From Leucobacter sp. (GTDB taxonomy: Bacteria > Actinomycetota > Actinomycetes > Actinomycetales > Microbacteriaceae), in NCBI GenBank assembly GCA_031178565.1, contig JAPSIU010000133.1:1-7283 (forward strand): DNA of 7,283 nt, read 5' to 3'. The notes beneath the pieces were generated by a model, which searched no databases, was not told where the DNA came from, and worked only from the letters and a program-made list of their open reading frames with translations. Positions 6,270 through 7,283 of the stretch are shown here, piece by piece. Numbering within the stretch: the first letter of the stretch is position 1; the number at the start of each line of letters is the position of its first letter. A program made the position numbers and the translations under genes.

Positions 6270-7283
6270 ATGCGGCGCTCATCGCACTTGACCCACTTCG
6301 GAGTTCTGGAAGCCGAATCCGATGGGAAGTCGCTGCGCACACGCGCTTGGCACGGAGACCCCGATCCGCGGCGGATCATCGACAACGTGGCCAGTAGCCA
6401 GCATCACCCCGCGCGGATCCTGCGGCCCGCGGTGCGGCAGGGCTGGTTGGAGCGAGGCCCCGGTGGGTCGGGGCGCGGCGACGAGCCGTTCGTCGAGGTC
6501 GAATGGGACGAGGCACTCGACCTCGCGGCGGCAGAACTCCGTCGGGTCTACAGCGAGCGCGGTTCGTCGGCCGTGTACGGCGGCTCGTACGGCTGGTCGA
6601 GCGCCGGGAGATTCCATCACGGGCAGAGCCAGTTGCACCGGTTCCTGAACTGCCTGGGCGGCTACGTCTCCGCCGTCGGCGACTACAGCTACGGGACTTC
6701 CGGCGCGATCCTGCCGCACGTCTTGGGGGCATCCCCCGCCGATGTGATGGTGAACGGGACGACCTGGGAGGTCATCGCCGACCACACCGAGCTCTTCATC
6801 TCCTTCGGCGGTCTCTCCGAGAAGAACTCCGCCGTCGGCCCGGGCGGGATCGGACGTCACGTCACGAGGAGCGCGATCGAGAAGGCGCGAGCCGCCGGCT
6901 GCCGATTCGTGGACATCACGCCGATCCGCGACGACGCCTTCGCGGAGGCGCACACGGAATGGATCGCACCCGTCCCGGGATCAGACACGGCGCTCATGCT
7001 CGCGCTCGCCTACGTCCTCGACGCGGAAGGCGCCGTCGACGCCGCCTTCATCGAGAAGTACACCGTCGGATACGAACGGTTCCTCCCCTATCTGCGGGGC
7101 GAGTCCGACGGCGTGCCGAAGACGCCGGGATGGGCAGCACCCCTCACCGGGGTCTCCGCCGAGGTCATGACCGATCTCGCACGGCGCATGGCGCGGAGCC
7201 GCACCATGCATGGCTGCCGCTGCCCCCGCTGCCGCAGCAACACCCAGGCCGGCAGCGACCTTGCCGGAGATGCCCGCCTTGCC
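6270..7283 (+). CDS. bisC: BisC/DMSO-reductase-type molybdopterin oxidoreductase (N-terminal part, runs off the window)
   Basis: The frame from ATG 6270 is open for 338 codons to the window edge. It follows E. coli biotin sulfoxide reductase closely in order and spacing: HLTHFGVLEAESDGKSL (6-22), RPAVRQGWLERG (52-63), FVEVEWDEALDL (74-85), GGSYGWSSAG (104-113), GDYSYGTSGAILPHVLG (137-153), EWIAPVPGSDTALML (230-244) and YLRGESDGVPKT (274-285). Ser140 is the expected molybdenum ligand, and Tyr107/Trp109 match the active-site Tyr-Gly-Trp of DMSO reductases. There is no Tat signal and no cysteine motif for an N-terminal Fe-S cluster, so a cytoplasmic enzyme binding bis-MGD and reducing S- or N-oxides such as methionine sulfoxide is likely. 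After Met313 (base 7208) the expected Trp/Gln-rich segment is replaced by a Cys/Arg-rich stretch (see finding). The ATG lacks a clear Shine-Dalgarno, and CATAGT at 6258-6263 might be a leaderless -10. Confidence 0.85.
   Translation, partial: MRRSSHLTHFGVLEAESDGKSLRTRAWHGDPDPRRIIDNVASSQHHPARILRPAVRQGWLERGPGGSGRGDEPFVEVEWDEALDLAAAELRRVYSERGSSAVYGGSYGWSSAGRFHHGQSQLHRFLNCLGGYVSAVGDYSYGTSGAILPHVLGASPADVMVNGTTWEVIADHTELFISFGGLSEKNSAVGPGGIGRHVTRSAIEKARAAGCRFVDITPIRDDAFAEAHTEWIAPVPGSDTALMLALAYVLDAEGAVDAAFIEKYTVGYERFLPYLRGESDGVPKTPGWAAPLTGVSAEVMTDLARRMARSRTMHGCRCPRCRSNTQAGSDLAGDARLA
7209..7283. other. Terminal segment not matching the molybdoenzyme family
   Basis: From 7209 the plus frame gives an atypical Cys/Arg-rich stretch (CRCPRCR at residues 316-322). 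The minus strand of the same bases gives an open frame rich in Gly, Ala and Val with GNN codons, including GISGKVAAGLGVAAAAG, which looks more like a real hydrophobic protein segment. The segment may belong to other DNA (insertion, rearrangement or assembly join), or contain a frameshift. I cannot identify it. Confidence 0.4.

Noticed and set aside
6046..6342. An N-terminal extension of the binding protein to the upstream start at 6342.
   Set aside because: It would bury the signal peptide inside the protein and ignore AGGAGG at 6051-6056. It also overlaps the divergent gene start.
6279..6953. A 224-codon minus-strand frame opposite the molybdoenzyme gene.
   Set aside because: The plus-strand frame matches BisC motif by motif, so the minus frame is its shadow.

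Overview
The window reads as chromosomal DNA of a high-GC actinobacterium. Codons end mostly in G or C, the binding protein carries a short lipobox, the stem-loops after genes lack long T-tracts, and one gene appears to have a leaderless promoter. A member of the Microbacteriaceae or a nearby family (Leucobacter-, Microbacterium- or Brevibacterium-like) would fit. That is an impression from protein style and not a computed placement.

Layout. (1) Positions 1-361, minus strand: the first 120 codons of an FAD-dependent oxidoreductase of the D-amino-acid-oxidase/sarcosine-oxidase type, cut by the window edge. (2) Positions 362-537: a compact divergent promoter region. (3) Positions 538-1320, plus strand: a complete short-chain dehydrogenase/reductase, followed by a hairpin at 1336-1365. 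(4) Positions 1394-1696, plus strand: a broken Lrp/AsnC-family regulator. Only the C-terminal part of its ligand-binding domain is left, and an in-frame TAG interrupts it. (5) Positions 1707-1756: a perfect 21-bp inverted repeat between two convergent units. (6) Positions 6045 down to 1776, minus strand: a three-gene quaternary-amine (glycine betaine/proline type) ABC importer operon in the order lipoprotein binding protein, fused double permease, ATPase with a CBS-like tail. The genes are tightly packed: a 1-nt TGATG overlap, then a 14-nt gap. (7) Positions 6046-6269: a divergent intergenic region with a 15-bp operator-like palindrome. (8) Positions 6270-7283, plus strand: the N-terminal part of a BisC/DMSO-reductase-type molybdenum enzyme. 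Its family resemblance stops abruptly near 7208.

How the genes may work together (inference). The importer brings in a trimethylammonium compound such as glycine betaine, proline betaine, choline or carnitine. The DAO-type flavoenzyme and the SDR are the kind of oxidoreductases that act on amines, N-methylated amino acids and hydroxy acids, so this may be a catabolic island as well as an osmoprotection system. The decayed Lrp/AsnC gene was probably the local amino-acid-responsive regulator. The molybdoenzyme would reduce S- or N-oxides in the cytoplasm.

The most unusual points are the regulator remnant whose reading frame continues past its stop codon, the palindrome upstream of the importer, the two-permeases-in-one polypeptide, and the sudden loss of family sequence in the last ~75 bases. 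I found no CRISPR array, tRNA, rRNA, transposase or recognised riboswitch. I do not see a convincingly new system here.
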